DNA from: Candidatus Methanoperedens sp. BLZ2
Lineage (GTDB): Archaea > Halobacteriota > Methanosarcinia > Methanosarcinales > Methanoperedenaceae
Direction: 5' to 3'
Assembly (NCBI RefSeq): GCF_002487355.1
Contig: NZ_NTMG01000067.1
Span: forward strand, 20,422-84,421
DNA: 64,000 nucleotides
Position numbers and translations under genes: made by a program. Each line of letters starts with the position of its first letter. Positions within the stretch are counted from its first letter, which is position 1. Positions 8,917 to 16,028 of the stretch are shown here, one piece after another. The notes under the pieces are model-generated. The model searched no databases. It had not been told where the DNA came from and saw only the letters and a program-made list of their open reading frames with translations.

Positions 8917-9000
8917 TTATCCTTATCAGTTTTACTCAACTTCTTAGTTAAATATTCCTGACAATACTTTAACTATTTCTCATTCCAGATAAAATGACCC

Positions 9001-9018
9001 TCCCGGCTATGGCCGGGA
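9001..9018 (-). terminator. Hairpin terminator after the 82-residue membrane protein gene
   Basis: TCCCGGC, loop TATG, GCCGGGA gives a perfect 7-base GC-rich stem, starting nine bases beyond the stop codon at 9027 on the reverse strand, and followed on that strand by a T-containing stretch. It separates this gene from the 301-residue membrane protein downstream. Confidence 0.6.
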
Positions 9019-9026
9019 ATTTAATA

Positions 9027-9275
9027 TCACTTTGGCTCTTCTTTCTTTTCTTCCTTTTCCATTTCTTTATCCATCTTGTAATCGTCATAACCCATCCATG
9101 CAACGATCAAACCCACAAAGAGAAGGACAAGGCCAATAGTAGCTTTCAATAGATCAAGAAGGTTCTGCCAATATCCGAGATATCCATATATTGAAGGGCC
9201 TGTATACCATATAATGCCAATGATCAAAATTACTATACCTATCAACATCTTAATTATATTATTTACCAGAGACAT
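9027..9275 (-). CDS. Small two-span membrane protein
   Basis: An 82-residue protein with two hydrophobic segments (about residues 7-26 and 42-62) and a short, highly charged lysine/glutamate-rich tail (EMEKEEKKEEPK). Both termini probably face the cytoplasm. It has no recognisable family motif. A GC-rich hairpin immediately downstream marks the end of its transcript, so it is probably a single-gene unit. Small membrane proteins of this shape are common in archaea and their role here is not known. Confidence 0.65.
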   Translation of the reverse strand: MSLVNNIIKMLIGIVILIIGIIWYTGPSIYGYLGYWQNLLDLLKATIGLVLLFVGLIVAWMGYDDYKMDKEMEKEEKKEEPK

Positions 9276-9374
9276 AATTTCACCCTGTTTACATTGTTTT
9301 ATCTCATATTAAAGTTTTTTTATGAACTATAACTAAAAAACTATATACCCCAACCAACATCTAAGCATCGTGCA

Positions 9375-9448
9375 GGGCTCGTGGTCTAGTCGGCTATGAT
9401 ATCGCCTTTACATGGCGGGGATCCGGAGTTCGAATCTCCGCGGGCCCA
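9375..9448 (+). tRNA. tRNA-Val (anticodon TAC)
   Basis: A complete cloverleaf without an intron: a 7-base acceptor stem (GGGCTCG with CGGGCCC, one G-U pair), D arm, an anticodon arm with loop TTTACAT giving anticodon TAC, and a T arm CGGAG-TTCGAAT-CTCCG. The discriminator base is A and no CCA is encoded. A TATA-like element (ACTATATACCC) lies about 30-40 bases upstream. An insertion element begins about 60 bases downstream. Confidence 0.97.
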
Positions 9449-9510
9449 TATTATTTTTATGTGTAAGTAATGGAACAATTATATTATCTTAAAAAAAGAT
9501 AATCACATCG

Positions 9511-9576
9511 TTGAGGTGCAGGGGTAGAGGAAGCCCCTGATTTATAATCAAGGGAGGAATCGTACCCCGCCTTCAA
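9511..9576 (+). other. Long structured element upstream of tnpB (IS605-type end or guide-RNA-like fold)
   Basis: These 66 bases can fold into one extended hairpin. The outer helix pairs TTGAGG with CTTCAA and GGGGTA (9521-9526) with TACCCC (9563-9568). An asymmetric purine-rich internal loop (GAGGAAG against AGGAATCG) leads to a 9-base inner helix, CCCCTGATT/AATCAAGGG (9534-9554), with one C-A mismatch. The order AAGCCC-hairpin-GGGAGGA is typical of right ends or omega-RNA scaffolds of IS200/IS605-type elements, yet it lies before tnpB. It could be the left end of this element or the relic of an earlier one. Confidence 0.55.
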
Positions 9577-9611
9577 ATAACTATATATACAGATTGAACA
9601 TTTATATCAAT

Positions 9612-9791
9612 ATGAACAGCATTGCTAAAACACATTGGTACAACGAGAATACCCAATCTCCAATATGTGAATCGGCGGGAAATAGTTTTCAATTTGCTGA
9701 CATTCCAGTAGATGTAACCTGTAAAAAATATTTAGAATTATTAATGGAAAATCGTGGGTTTGTATTAAAACATACTGGATATTTGATATGA
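9612..9791 (+). CDS. Small ORF translationally overlapping tnpB
   Basis: A 59-residue ORF from the ATG at 9612 (an in-frame TTG exists at 9594). It lies inside the mobile element and ends in an ATGA overlap with the tnpB start. It has no recognised domain; the sequence contains two Cys and several aromatic residues and shows no HUH or serine-recombinase motif. It may be a translated leader that couples ribosomes into tnpB, or a remnant of a lost reading frame. Coding status is uncertain. Confidence 0.35.
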   Translation: MNSIAKTHWYNENTQSPICESAGNSFQFADIPVDVTCKKYLELLMENRGFVLKHTGYLI

Positions 9792-10933
9792 AACAAACGC
9801 TTGTGGTTAAACTGGATACAAACAAGGAACAGCATAGTGCTATTCTTGAAACCATGCACAGGTTTAACGAAGCGTGTAATTATATTGCCGATATTGCTTT
9901 TGAACTGAAAACCGCAAACAAGAGGGAACTTCAAAAGGTTGTCTATTATGATGTCAGGGATAAATTTAAACTTTCTGCACAGCTTACCATAAGGGCTATT
10001 GCTAAGGTTTGTGAATCCTATAAACGGGATAAAACCATCAAACCGACATTCAAGCCTACCGGAGCTATCGTTTATGATCAAAGAATCCTGTCCTTCCGAA
10101 AGCTGGAAGCCATATCTATCCTTACCAACAGTGGAAGGCTGGCTGTTCCTATCCGTATGGGAGAATATCAAAAGGTTAGACTGGACAGAATCAGGGGTCA
10201 GGCTGACCTTATTCTCAGAAATGGAATATTCTACCTTATGGTTGTGGTTGAAGCCCCCGAAGCCTCCAAAGTTGATGCTGTTGGAACTCTTGGGGTTGAT
10301 TTGGGAATCGTGTATCTTGCTACTGATAATGACGGGGAAACTTTCAGTGGTAAGCAGGTTGATAAGGTAAGAGAGAAAAACGCAGCTCTGCGAACTGACC
10401 TGCAAGAAGCTAACACCCCATCCGCAATGCGGCATCTCAAACGACTTTCCGATAGGGAAGCCCGTTTCCATCGTGACATTAATCATATCATTTCCAGGAA
10501 GATCGTGGCTAAAGCCAAAGACACAAGACAGGCGATAGCTCTTGAAGACCTCAAGGGTATTCGCAAGTCTGTAACGGTAAGAAGGACTCAGAGAAGCCGT
10601 CTTCATTCCTGGGCGTTCTGTCAGTTGAGAAGTTTCATTGAATATAAGGCCACTATTGCTGGTATTCCTGTTGTTCTTGTGAATCCAAGGGGAACTTCTC
10701 ATATCTGTCCTGAATGTGGACATAACGAAAGAGCGAATAGACCAAATCGAGATACATTCAGATGTGTTCAGTGTGGTTTCTCTGGCAATGCTGATCATAT
10801 AGCAGCGATTAATATCGCTGCAAGAGCCGTTGAAGTCAATCAGCGGATAGTAGCATGTAATGAAGTCAAAGCCATAACAGGAATTGAGATGGAGCATAGT
10901 TACAAGCCCCCGGTTTCAACCGGTGGTAATTGA
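9788..10933 (+). CDS. tnpB: TnpB, RNA-guided nuclease of IS200/IS605-type element
   Basis: A 381-residue, apparently intact TnpB, the ancestor-type relative of Cas12. The RuvC catalytic residues are all present: D171 (GVDLGIVYLA), E253 (ALEDLKGIR) and D336 (NADHIAAINIA). The zinc ribbon has C307, C310, C326 and C329. The N-terminal half is the helical/wedge region. TnpB cuts DNA at sites set by a guide RNA made from the element's right end and helps retain the element at its locus. The last codons overlap the right-end hairpin, where the guide scaffold normally lies. It begins inside the stop of a 59-residue ORF. No tnpA is adjacent. Confidence 0.95.
   Translation: MKQTLVVKLDTNKEQHSAILETMHRFNEACNYIADIAFELKTANKRELQKVVYYDVRDKFKLSAQLTIRAIAKVCESYKRDKTIKPTFKPTGAIVYDQRILSFRKLEAISILTNSGRLAVPIRMGEYQKVRLDRIRGQADLILRNGIFYLMVVVEAPEASKVDAVGTLGVDLGIVYLATDNDGETFSGKQVDKVREKNAALRTDLQEANTPSAMRHLKRLSDREARFHRDINHIISRKIVAKAKDTRQAIALEDLKGIRKSVTVRRTQRSRLHSWAFCQLRSFIEYKATIAGIPVVLVNPRGTSHICPECGHNERANRPNRDTFRCVQCGFSGNADHIAAINIAARAVEVNQRIVACNEVKAITGIEMEHSYKPPVSTGGN
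10907..10926 (+). repeat. Right-end hairpin of the tnpB element
   Basis: CCCCCGGTT / AACCGGTGG forms a 9-base stem (one C-T mismatch) with a two-base loop, within the last codons of tnpB and preceded by AAG. This is the position and form of IS605-type right-end hairpins that the transposase recognises, and of the end of the omega RNA. The guide segment would lie immediately after it, inside the methyltransferase gene. Confidence 0.65.
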
Positions 10934-10936
10934 CTT

Positions 10937-11593
10937 ATGGTCTCACCGAAAAAATGTATTCTCTGTAATAATTCCACTTTTTATCCCATAACATTTACAA
11001 AAGATTACAAAAGGCTGGGTAAACGAAGTTATTTCCGCTGCCATGAATGTGATCTAATCTTTGTACCTGATGAATTCCATCTTTCACCCAAAGATGAAGA
11101 AGAGCGATATTTGCTTCATAATAATACGCTTTCAAACAAAGGGTATGTGAATATGTTCCTGGAAAAAATAAAACTTATACAGCAATATTGTCCGGGCATA
11201 AGTTTGATACTTGATTACGGGTGTGGTGATGAACCTGTCCTGACTGAGTTACTGCAACGAGAGGCATATGATTGTGACGGCTATGACCTTTATTTCCATC
11301 CTGAGTTTCCAGTAAGATCATATGACCTGGTCATCTCTACAGAGGTTTTCGAACATTTCAGGGACGTCAGGAATGAGTTGACAAAAATACGTTCACTTCT
11401 AAAACAGGGAGGATTTCTTGCGGTAATGACATCACTTCATGATCCAGTAGATTTTGAAAATTGGTGGTACCACAGCGATCCGACACATATTTGTTTTTTC
11501 AGCACGAAAACGTTTGATTGGATCTCAAAGCAATTTGGATTTAAGATAATTTATTCTAATCAAAAAAATTTTATAATATTAAAATTAAAATAA
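10937..11593 (+). CDS. SAM-dependent methyltransferase with N-terminal zinc ribbon
   Basis: A 218-residue class I methyltransferase. The N-terminus carries a Cys4 zinc ribbon (C7, C10, C35, C38). The methyltransferase core follows with motif I ILDYGCGDE (about 93-101), a VISTEVFEHF motif and a GGFLAVMTSLH strand, as in Methyltransf_23-type enzymes that modify polyprenyl, sugar or small-molecule substrates. The substrate is unknown. The ATG at 10937 sits only three bases after the tnpB stop and right against the element's right end, so the native promoter and ribosome-binding site may have been displaced; expression may now come from tnpB read-through. Its length suggests that the coding part itself is intact. 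Confidence 0.85.
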   Translation: MVSPKKCILCNNSTFYPITFTKDYKRLGKRSYFRCHECDLIFVPDEFHLSPKDEEERYLLHNNTLSNKGYVNMFLEKIKLIQQYCPGISLILDYGCGDEPVLTELLQREAYDCDGYDLYFHPEFPVRSYDLVISTEVFEHFRDVRNELTKIRSLLKQGGFLAVMTSLHDPVDFENWWYHSDPTHICFFSTKTFDWISKQFGFKIIYSNQKNFIILKLK

Positions 11594-11689
11594 ATTTATT
11601 ATAACATCTTTATATATTATAAAGATTCCAAAAAATTAAGACATAAGCTTTACTGGCGCTATAGACTTAAAGTAGATGAGGTGGGTATG

Positions 11690-11938
11690 TTATTGCTTTC
11701 CTCCCCATCTGCTCAGCATTATTATTGCGACAACACATATAATTGTTACAATCACAGCCGTGACAACAAAAAGTCCCCATTGACTCCAGGTTCCGCCTGT
11801 AGTAGTTAGAGGGATCCCGCCTGTAGCGAACGCTGAGAGTACAACCTGAGTCCAGACCATACCAATAACTATTCCAAATGCAGTACCCAAAGACGTTCCC
11901 ATAGTCTTCCTGATTTCACTTTTACTCAACTCAACCAT
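11690..11938 (-). CDS. Small archaeal membrane protein, DUF5654-like
   Basis: An 82-residue protein with two membrane segments (about residues 17-36 and 53-75) separated by a short glycine/threonine-rich loop (GGIPLTTTGG). The N-terminus (SKSEIRKTMGTSLGTAFGIVIG) matches my memory of the DUF5654 family of small archaeal membrane proteins. Function is unknown. It appears to be a single-gene unit, convergent with the methyltransferase gene. Confidence 0.6.
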   Translation of the reverse strand: MVELSKSEIRKTMGTSLGTAFGIVIGMVWTQVVLSAFATGGIPLTTTGGTWSQWGLFVVTAVIVTIICVVAIIMLSRWGGKQ

Positions 11939-12042
11939 ATTCCAACCTCAATTATTAGATGTATATAATTCTATATAAAGTAATTGTTTTCTTCAACATC
12001 AACCGCTTCAGTCTGTATTTTTCAAAAAATTAACGAAAATAA

Positions 12043-13341
12043 TTAATTTTTTATTTTTCTCATAACGATCCCTTCCGCCACCTTGGGAAGGAAAAGCGTT
12101 GACTTCTGCGGGAAATTCTTTCCTTCTATAAATGCCTTTCTTTCAACGTCTTTTATTGAGAATGGATTTAAAAGAAAAGCAACTTTATATTCCTTTGAGT
12201 CCACTTTTGTTATGGCCTGCTCAGGACTTGCGTTAAAAGATACATCCTCTACAGGTTTTCCCTGTATGAAGGGATTGATCAGCCATTCATGAAGAACAAT
12301 AAGATCCAGGCCAACAATCTCTTTTTTTTCTCTTGAAAGGTCATGCACAGCTTTTTCATCAGCTCTGAGGATTCTGAATTTTTTTCCATCGTACATGCCA
12401 AGCTTAATATCAAATTCACTTCTGCGTTTCCTGAGCCGGGAATAGAATTCCTCGTCGTTGGTATCGCTTTCCAAGTCTATTGAAAAATTCTCCCGTATTT
12501 TTTGTGCAAGTTCCTGTTCATTGAAATTGCGCACTGCCCTGTGCCATGGTAAAAGTAAAAGAGCCCTGTCCCCTCCTTCCATCATCATCATCATCGTATA
12601 TTCAATACCGTCCCTTTCCCTCAGGAGATTTGAAGCTGTATACCTGTGGTGCCCGTCAAGTATGAGAAGCTTCAGTCCTTTTGTCAACTTCTTGATCTTC
12701 CGGATGAATTTTTCATCGGTTATCTCCCATAAAAAATGACGGCTGCCATTCAGGGTAACATCAACAACAGGAGGCTTACCCGGATCCGGCACAAAATCCG
12801 GGCGCTTAAAACCCAGGTATTCCTCGAAAAGGTTGTTCAAATCATGACCTGGCATGCTGTATTCAGCAGCGATCGGTGAAAAATTCATCATACTTCCTTT
12901 CATCAACCTGTAGCGTTCATTTGAATTTACTTCAAAAATATTCTCATGCCCCACGATATTTCCCTTCCCGAGTTCTTCAACTTTAACAAGTGATACAAGA
13001 CCAAAAACAAAATACAGGCTTTTCCTGTCTTTTTCAGGAAGAAGGGGTAGTATCTCAGGGGTAAGAGAATACATAATCCCATAAATATAAAAAGCAGGTG
13101 TTTCTCTTTCTACGAGTACCTTTGATCTGGTGAAACGATCGAGTTCTTTTGTTGCATATTCAATAAATTCATCCCTATCCATGTCCTTCCTTCTGGTTGT
13201 AACATGGATTATGTTATTTTTCTCATGTGCGAATTTCTGGTAATTTGCAGCATCTATAGTATCATAAACCGGACAGATGAGTTTATCTATCTGCATCCGG
13301 GGATTAAGTATTGTTGCTTTAAAAGGCCGAATTTCTACCAT
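12043..13341 (-). CDS. DUF1015 family protein
   Basis: A 432-residue member of DUF1015, recognised by the opening VEIRPFKA, the CPVYDTI motif and the central LDGHHRYTAS signature (about residue 225). The family occurs widely in archaea and bacteria and its biochemical role is unproven; proposals include a serine-kinase-like or nucleotide-related activity. The conserved DGHHR motif suggests a metal- or phosphate-binding site. It is followed on the same strand, upstream in coordinates, by the dacZ gene about 100 bases away, but co-transcription is not evident because the dacZ gene is upstream in transcription with a 100-base gap. Confidence 0.9.
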   Translation of the reverse strand: MVEIRPFKATILNPRMQIDKLICPVYDTIDAANYQKFAHEKNNIIHVTTRRKDMDRDEFIEYATKELDRFTRSKVLVERETPAFYIYGIMYSLTPEILPLLPEKDRKSLYFVFGLVSLVKVEELGKGNIVGHENIFEVNSNERYRLMKGSMMNFSPIAAEYSMPGHDLNNLFEEYLGFKRPDFVPDPGKPPVVDVTLNGSRHFLWEITDEKFIRKIKKLTKGLKLLILDGHHRYTASNLLRERDGIEYTMMMMMEGGDRALLLLPWHRAVRNFNEQELAQKIRENFSIDLESDTNDEEFYSRLRKRRSEFDIKLGMYDGKKFRILRADEKAVHDLSREKKEIVGLDLIVLHEWLINPFIQGKPVEDVSFNASPEQAITKVDSKEYKVAFLLNPFSIKDVERKAFIEGKNFPQKSTLFLPKVAEGIVMRKIKN

Positions 13342-13441
13342 TAGTGAGCATCCTTAAAGGTCTTTTTTTCGGTTCTCAAAGGTCAATATAGAACATGAAT
13401 GTTTCGAGACTGTATTCAATGCCATTTGCGATTAGGTTTTT

Positions 13442-14191
13442 TTAAGGCTTCACGGTTGCAGCGATCTTACCCTGCCTGAAAATCCTTATTGTACCGCCGC
13501 TTTGTGAAATTACCACTCCTATTGAATCAGTCCTCTGGGTTATGGCTGCTACTGAAGAGTGGCGCGTGCCAAGACCTTTTTGCAGTTTTACCATTCCCGT
13601 ATCTATAGTAATGTAACGGCCTGCAGATTCAACAACTCCATCTCCTGTTATCACAAAGACCCCATCCAGTTGTGCAAATTCTTTGATATTATCGCGTATA
13701 TCCGGGTCTGTTATCAATTTTTCCTCTCTTTTATACCCCTGGAAAGGATTCATTATAAGCTGCCGGGATTTTGCCATGACGTTTTCCGAATCTCCCAACA
13801 GGAAAGCCGTACCAATGGAACGGCCTTCTCTTCCTTCTGTACTTATTTCAAGTGCAATTCTAATTACCGCCTCAAAGACCTTCTCATTTACCCCTGTTCC
13901 CTTTAATAACTCTGTTATATCATTTTGTGAGCTTTCATTTACCCGGGGTTTTTTGACTTCAATGGAGCCTAAATTACTTTGAAGCAAAGCTAAGCGGTTC
14001 TGATAATAACTTATAAGGCTCCTGATAACACTTATTTCACTAAAGTCATCGGTAATTTCAGCCGCATTCTTGAATCTTGCAATTGCCCTGATATATAATT
14101 CCCTGGCCAGCTCAAGATCACCTCTGTCATGTGCGCTTTCAGCCCTTTTTACAATATTTCGTCCATCATCGAGAAGAACGTTTTTGCCCAA
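13442..14191 (-). CDS. dacZ: Diadenylate cyclase DacZ
   Basis: A 249-residue enzyme of the archaeal DacZ type that makes cyclic di-AMP from two ATP. The N-terminal ~75 residues are an MIT/TPR-like helical region. The DisA_N catalytic domain follows, with the DGA-type motif present as DGV (176-178) and the GTRH motif at 208-211 (GLGTRHSSVAAIT). The Ala-to-Val change in the first motif is mild. c-di-AMP controls osmotic and potassium homeostasis in archaea. The catalytic domain lies in the C-terminal half as in other euryarchaeal DacZ proteins. It is an independent gene between DUF1015 and DUF2953. Confidence 0.88.
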   Translation of the reverse strand: MGKNVLLDDGRNIVKRAESAHDRGDLELARELYIRAIARFKNAAEITDDFSEISVIRSLISYYQNRLALLQSNLGSIEVKKPRVNESSQNDITELLKGTGVNEKVFEAVIRIALEISTEGREGRSIGTAFLLGDSENVMAKSRQLIMNPFQGYKREEKLITDPDIRDNIKEFAQLDGVFVITGDGVVESAGRYITIDTGMVKLQKGLGTRHSSVAAITQRTDSIGVVISQSGGTIRIFRQGKIAATVKP

Positions 14192-14293
14192 TTCAGATCA
14201 CTTTAGTATCCATTCGATAATTTCGAGATGATAAGCGTTCTAATAATATAAGGCTAAAGGTCAAAATGAAAAAATACATTATTTATTATGAAA

Positions 14294-14917
14294 TCAATTT
14301 CTGATAATTCTCAAACCCGATCTCAAAACCTGCCAATTAGTGATAAACTTTGCCAGATGTGGTAATATTTGAATTGGTGTGATGGCAGCTTCTGCTTTTA
14401 CATCCCATTCCATGACCGGCCTTGTGAAGTCAGGATTCCAATTGATTGTATAGACTGTACAGGGCGCCCGCAAAGGAAAGAAGATCGAATGCAGGAATCC
14501 TGTTATAATGCCAGTATAGGCAGGGTCTTCCAACCCAAATGTGATATCGATATTAAGATATTTTATTCTGAAGGAATAAATTAAATCTTTAAAAAGTCGT
14601 AATAGTGGTCCTGAAAGATGAAAGATATCCTTTAAATGCCTTGATTTCTTTACTTTCGTCGATTTTTCTGTTTCTTTAGGCTCAGGGATTTTTTCTTTAT
14701 TTATCAATCCACCTCCAGCTACCCGTCTTCCCAAAACAAGAATTTCTGTTTTCTTATCTTTTAATGTATATCTGAACAGGAACATTATCCAGCCAATGCT
14801 CAAAAATCCATCTATTTTTCCTCCTGCCCTTGCTGAATTGACACTGATATTCATCGGGGATAGCAGCATCGCCACTGCAATAACAGAAAGAATAATTATT
14901 ATTGCACCGATCATCAA
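14294..14917 (-). CDS. DUF2953 membrane-anchored protein (YtfI-like)
   Basis: A 207-residue protein with an N-terminal membrane segment (residues 2-22) and a soluble domain ending in the typical DUF2953 region (FGLEDPAYTGIITGFLH, about residue 130). In Bacillus the same domain (YtfI) is encoded next to the GerW-family gene ytfJ, and here too the GerW-family gene is immediately upstream, 31 bases away on the same strand. The pair therefore forms an ancient conserved unit found in non-sporulating archaea. Molecular function is unknown. Confidence 0.8.
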   Translation of the reverse strand: MMIGAIIIILSVIAVAMLLSPMNISVNSARAGGKIDGFLSIGWIMFLFRYTLKDKKTEILVLGRRVAGGGLINKEKIPEPKETEKSTKVKKSRHLKDIFHLSGPLLRLFKDLIYSFRIKYLNIDITFGLEDPAYTGIITGFLHSIFFPLRAPCTVYTINWNPDFTRPVMEWDVKAEAAITPIQILPHLAKFITNWQVLRSGLRIIRN

Positions 14918-14948
14918 ACACTTTTTAGGTTATGCTTTCCTGTGATTC

Positions 14949-15314
14949 TTAATCGTTGCACTCTTCTTTCATTGATTTACATTTTTCCATTATCTGTGGG
15001 ATTATTTCAGATACCCGTTCGATCACACCTTTCTCTTTGATAGCGAATAATTGTACTTCTTCCTTTGATACTACAAGAAAAGCAATCGGCTGGACACAGG
15101 CTCCTGCGCCTCCTCCACTTCCTGAACCCTGGTCGCCTGATTTCCCTTTCCCTTCGCCAACACCGCTCCCAAATCCGAAACTTACTTTAGTAATGGGTAT
15201 GATTGTGCGGCCTTCTATTATTATATGCTCACCGATAACGGTCTTTGTGGAAATCATATTGGCGATTTTTTCAGTTAAGACTTTAAGTGTTTCATCTAAA
15301 TTCATCTGGTACAC
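14949..15314 (-). CDS. GerW/YtfJ family protein
   Basis: A 121-residue GerW (YtfJ, DUF-type sporulation protein) family member. The core signature VIGEHIIIEGRTIIPITKVS is followed by a glycine/serine-rich loop (GFGSGVGEGKGKSGDQGSG) and the CVQPIAFLVV strand, exactly the family layout. It is encoded just before the DUF2953 gene, as in Bacillus ytfJ-ytfI. In archaea no spores exist, so the pair must have a more general, still unknown role, perhaps at the membrane. Confidence 0.9.
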   Translation of the reverse strand: MYQMNLDETLKVLTEKIANMISTKTVIGEHIIIEGRTIIPITKVSFGFGSGVGEGKGKSGDQGSGSGGGAGACVQPIAFLVVSKEEVQLFAIKEKGVIERVSEIIPQIMEKCKSMKEECND

Positions 15315-15410
15315 TCTCCAATTTATTAATTTTCTTTGTTTCTACTTAAAGCTAACCGGATAGGAGGCTTAAGGCTTGCTTTGCAATCCACAGACTTGCT
15401 ATCGAATGTT

Positions 15411-15839
15411 TCATTCAAGTTCAAACTTGATAGTACACTCGCCCACTATCCCGGGCTTATCAACGCCTCTGGTGATAACGTTCCTTCCGATCTTCTTAAC
15501 AGCCGCATATTTTGCTGCCTGGACTATAGGACATGCTGTTGCCATGCCTTCTCTCCTGAGGATCTCATTACCGTGACAAATTGCACATCCTTTGATATCA
15601 AGAGTATAATTATTTTCATCGCAGTTGACTTTCACATGTTTTGCGAATTCCAGATCCTTCTTGAGATAATCCTCAAAACTCTTTGCAAATTCATCGTTGC
15701 TTTTCAGGTCTCCTGCTTTATCTGCCCAGTTATCGGCAAATATTGAACCCACTTTTGCATTTACTTTTTTGGCATCCTCGCCAAGTGCTTTTATCACAGT
15801 GCTGTGATATTGTTTAAAGAAATTCAGACTTGTTGTCAT
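15411..15839 (-). CDS. Cysteine-containing V4R-like small-molecule-binding protein
   Basis: A 142-residue protein. The C-terminal half carries a conserved-looking pattern: GCAICHG, then TACPIVQAA, a basic segment and a final beta strand. This resembles the V4R/hydrocarbon-binding and methanogen redox-sensor domains in which a few Cys bind a ligand or metal. A similar Cys pattern occurs at the C-terminus of the response regulator at 18023-18868. It lies upstream of, and divergent from, a histidine kinase gene. A sensory role is plausible. The family assignment is tentative. Confidence 0.5.
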   Translation of the reverse strand: MTTSLNFFKQYHSTVIKALGEDAKKVNAKVGSIFADNWADKAGDLKSNDEFAKSFEDYLKKDLEFAKHVKVNCDENNYTLDIKGCAICHGNEILRREGMATACPIVQAAKYAAVKKIGRNVITRGVDKPGIVGECTIKFELE

Positions 15840-16028
15840 GTTACCTCCGATTTTATGACTGTTTTGACAAAACTATACATAACCATAATCCGATATAAAG
15901 ATTATGGTATTTCGGTAACCCGGTATTTTCAGGATCAAAAGTGTGACACCTTTTTCACACCTTTAGTTAATATATTGTTCATTCAAAGTGTTGTTTAAAA
16001 TATCAGGCTTAATTGAATACATTTGATC

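Larger units (their letters stand above)
9511..10935 (+). mobile_element. IS200/IS605-type element carrying tnpB only
   Basis: The element has a structured segment on the left, a small ORF, tnpB, and a right-end hairpin overlapping the tnpB stop region. No TnpA (HUH Y1 transposase) gene is present, so it depends on a transposase in trans or is immobile. Exact ends are not determined: the left boundary is set at the folded segment and the right at the AATTGAC just after the right hairpin, which ends one base before the ATG of the next gene. Confidence 0.65.

Noticed and set aside
8198..8947. 249-residue ORF antisense to the membrane protein gene
   Set aside because: Antisense image of the hydrophobic segments; Ile/Lys/Ser-rich with no motifs and no start signal.
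9511..9576. Second tRNA next to tRNA-Val
   Set aside because: Size and a TTTATAA-like loop suggested a tRNA, but there is no TTCGAAT loop, no D arm and the pairing gives one extended hairpin of mobile-element type.
9689..10897. 402-residue ORF antisense to tnpB
   Set aside because: Shadow of tnpB: composition rich in Ser/Asn/Phe, no motifs, while the sense frame has complete RuvC and zinc-ribbon residues.
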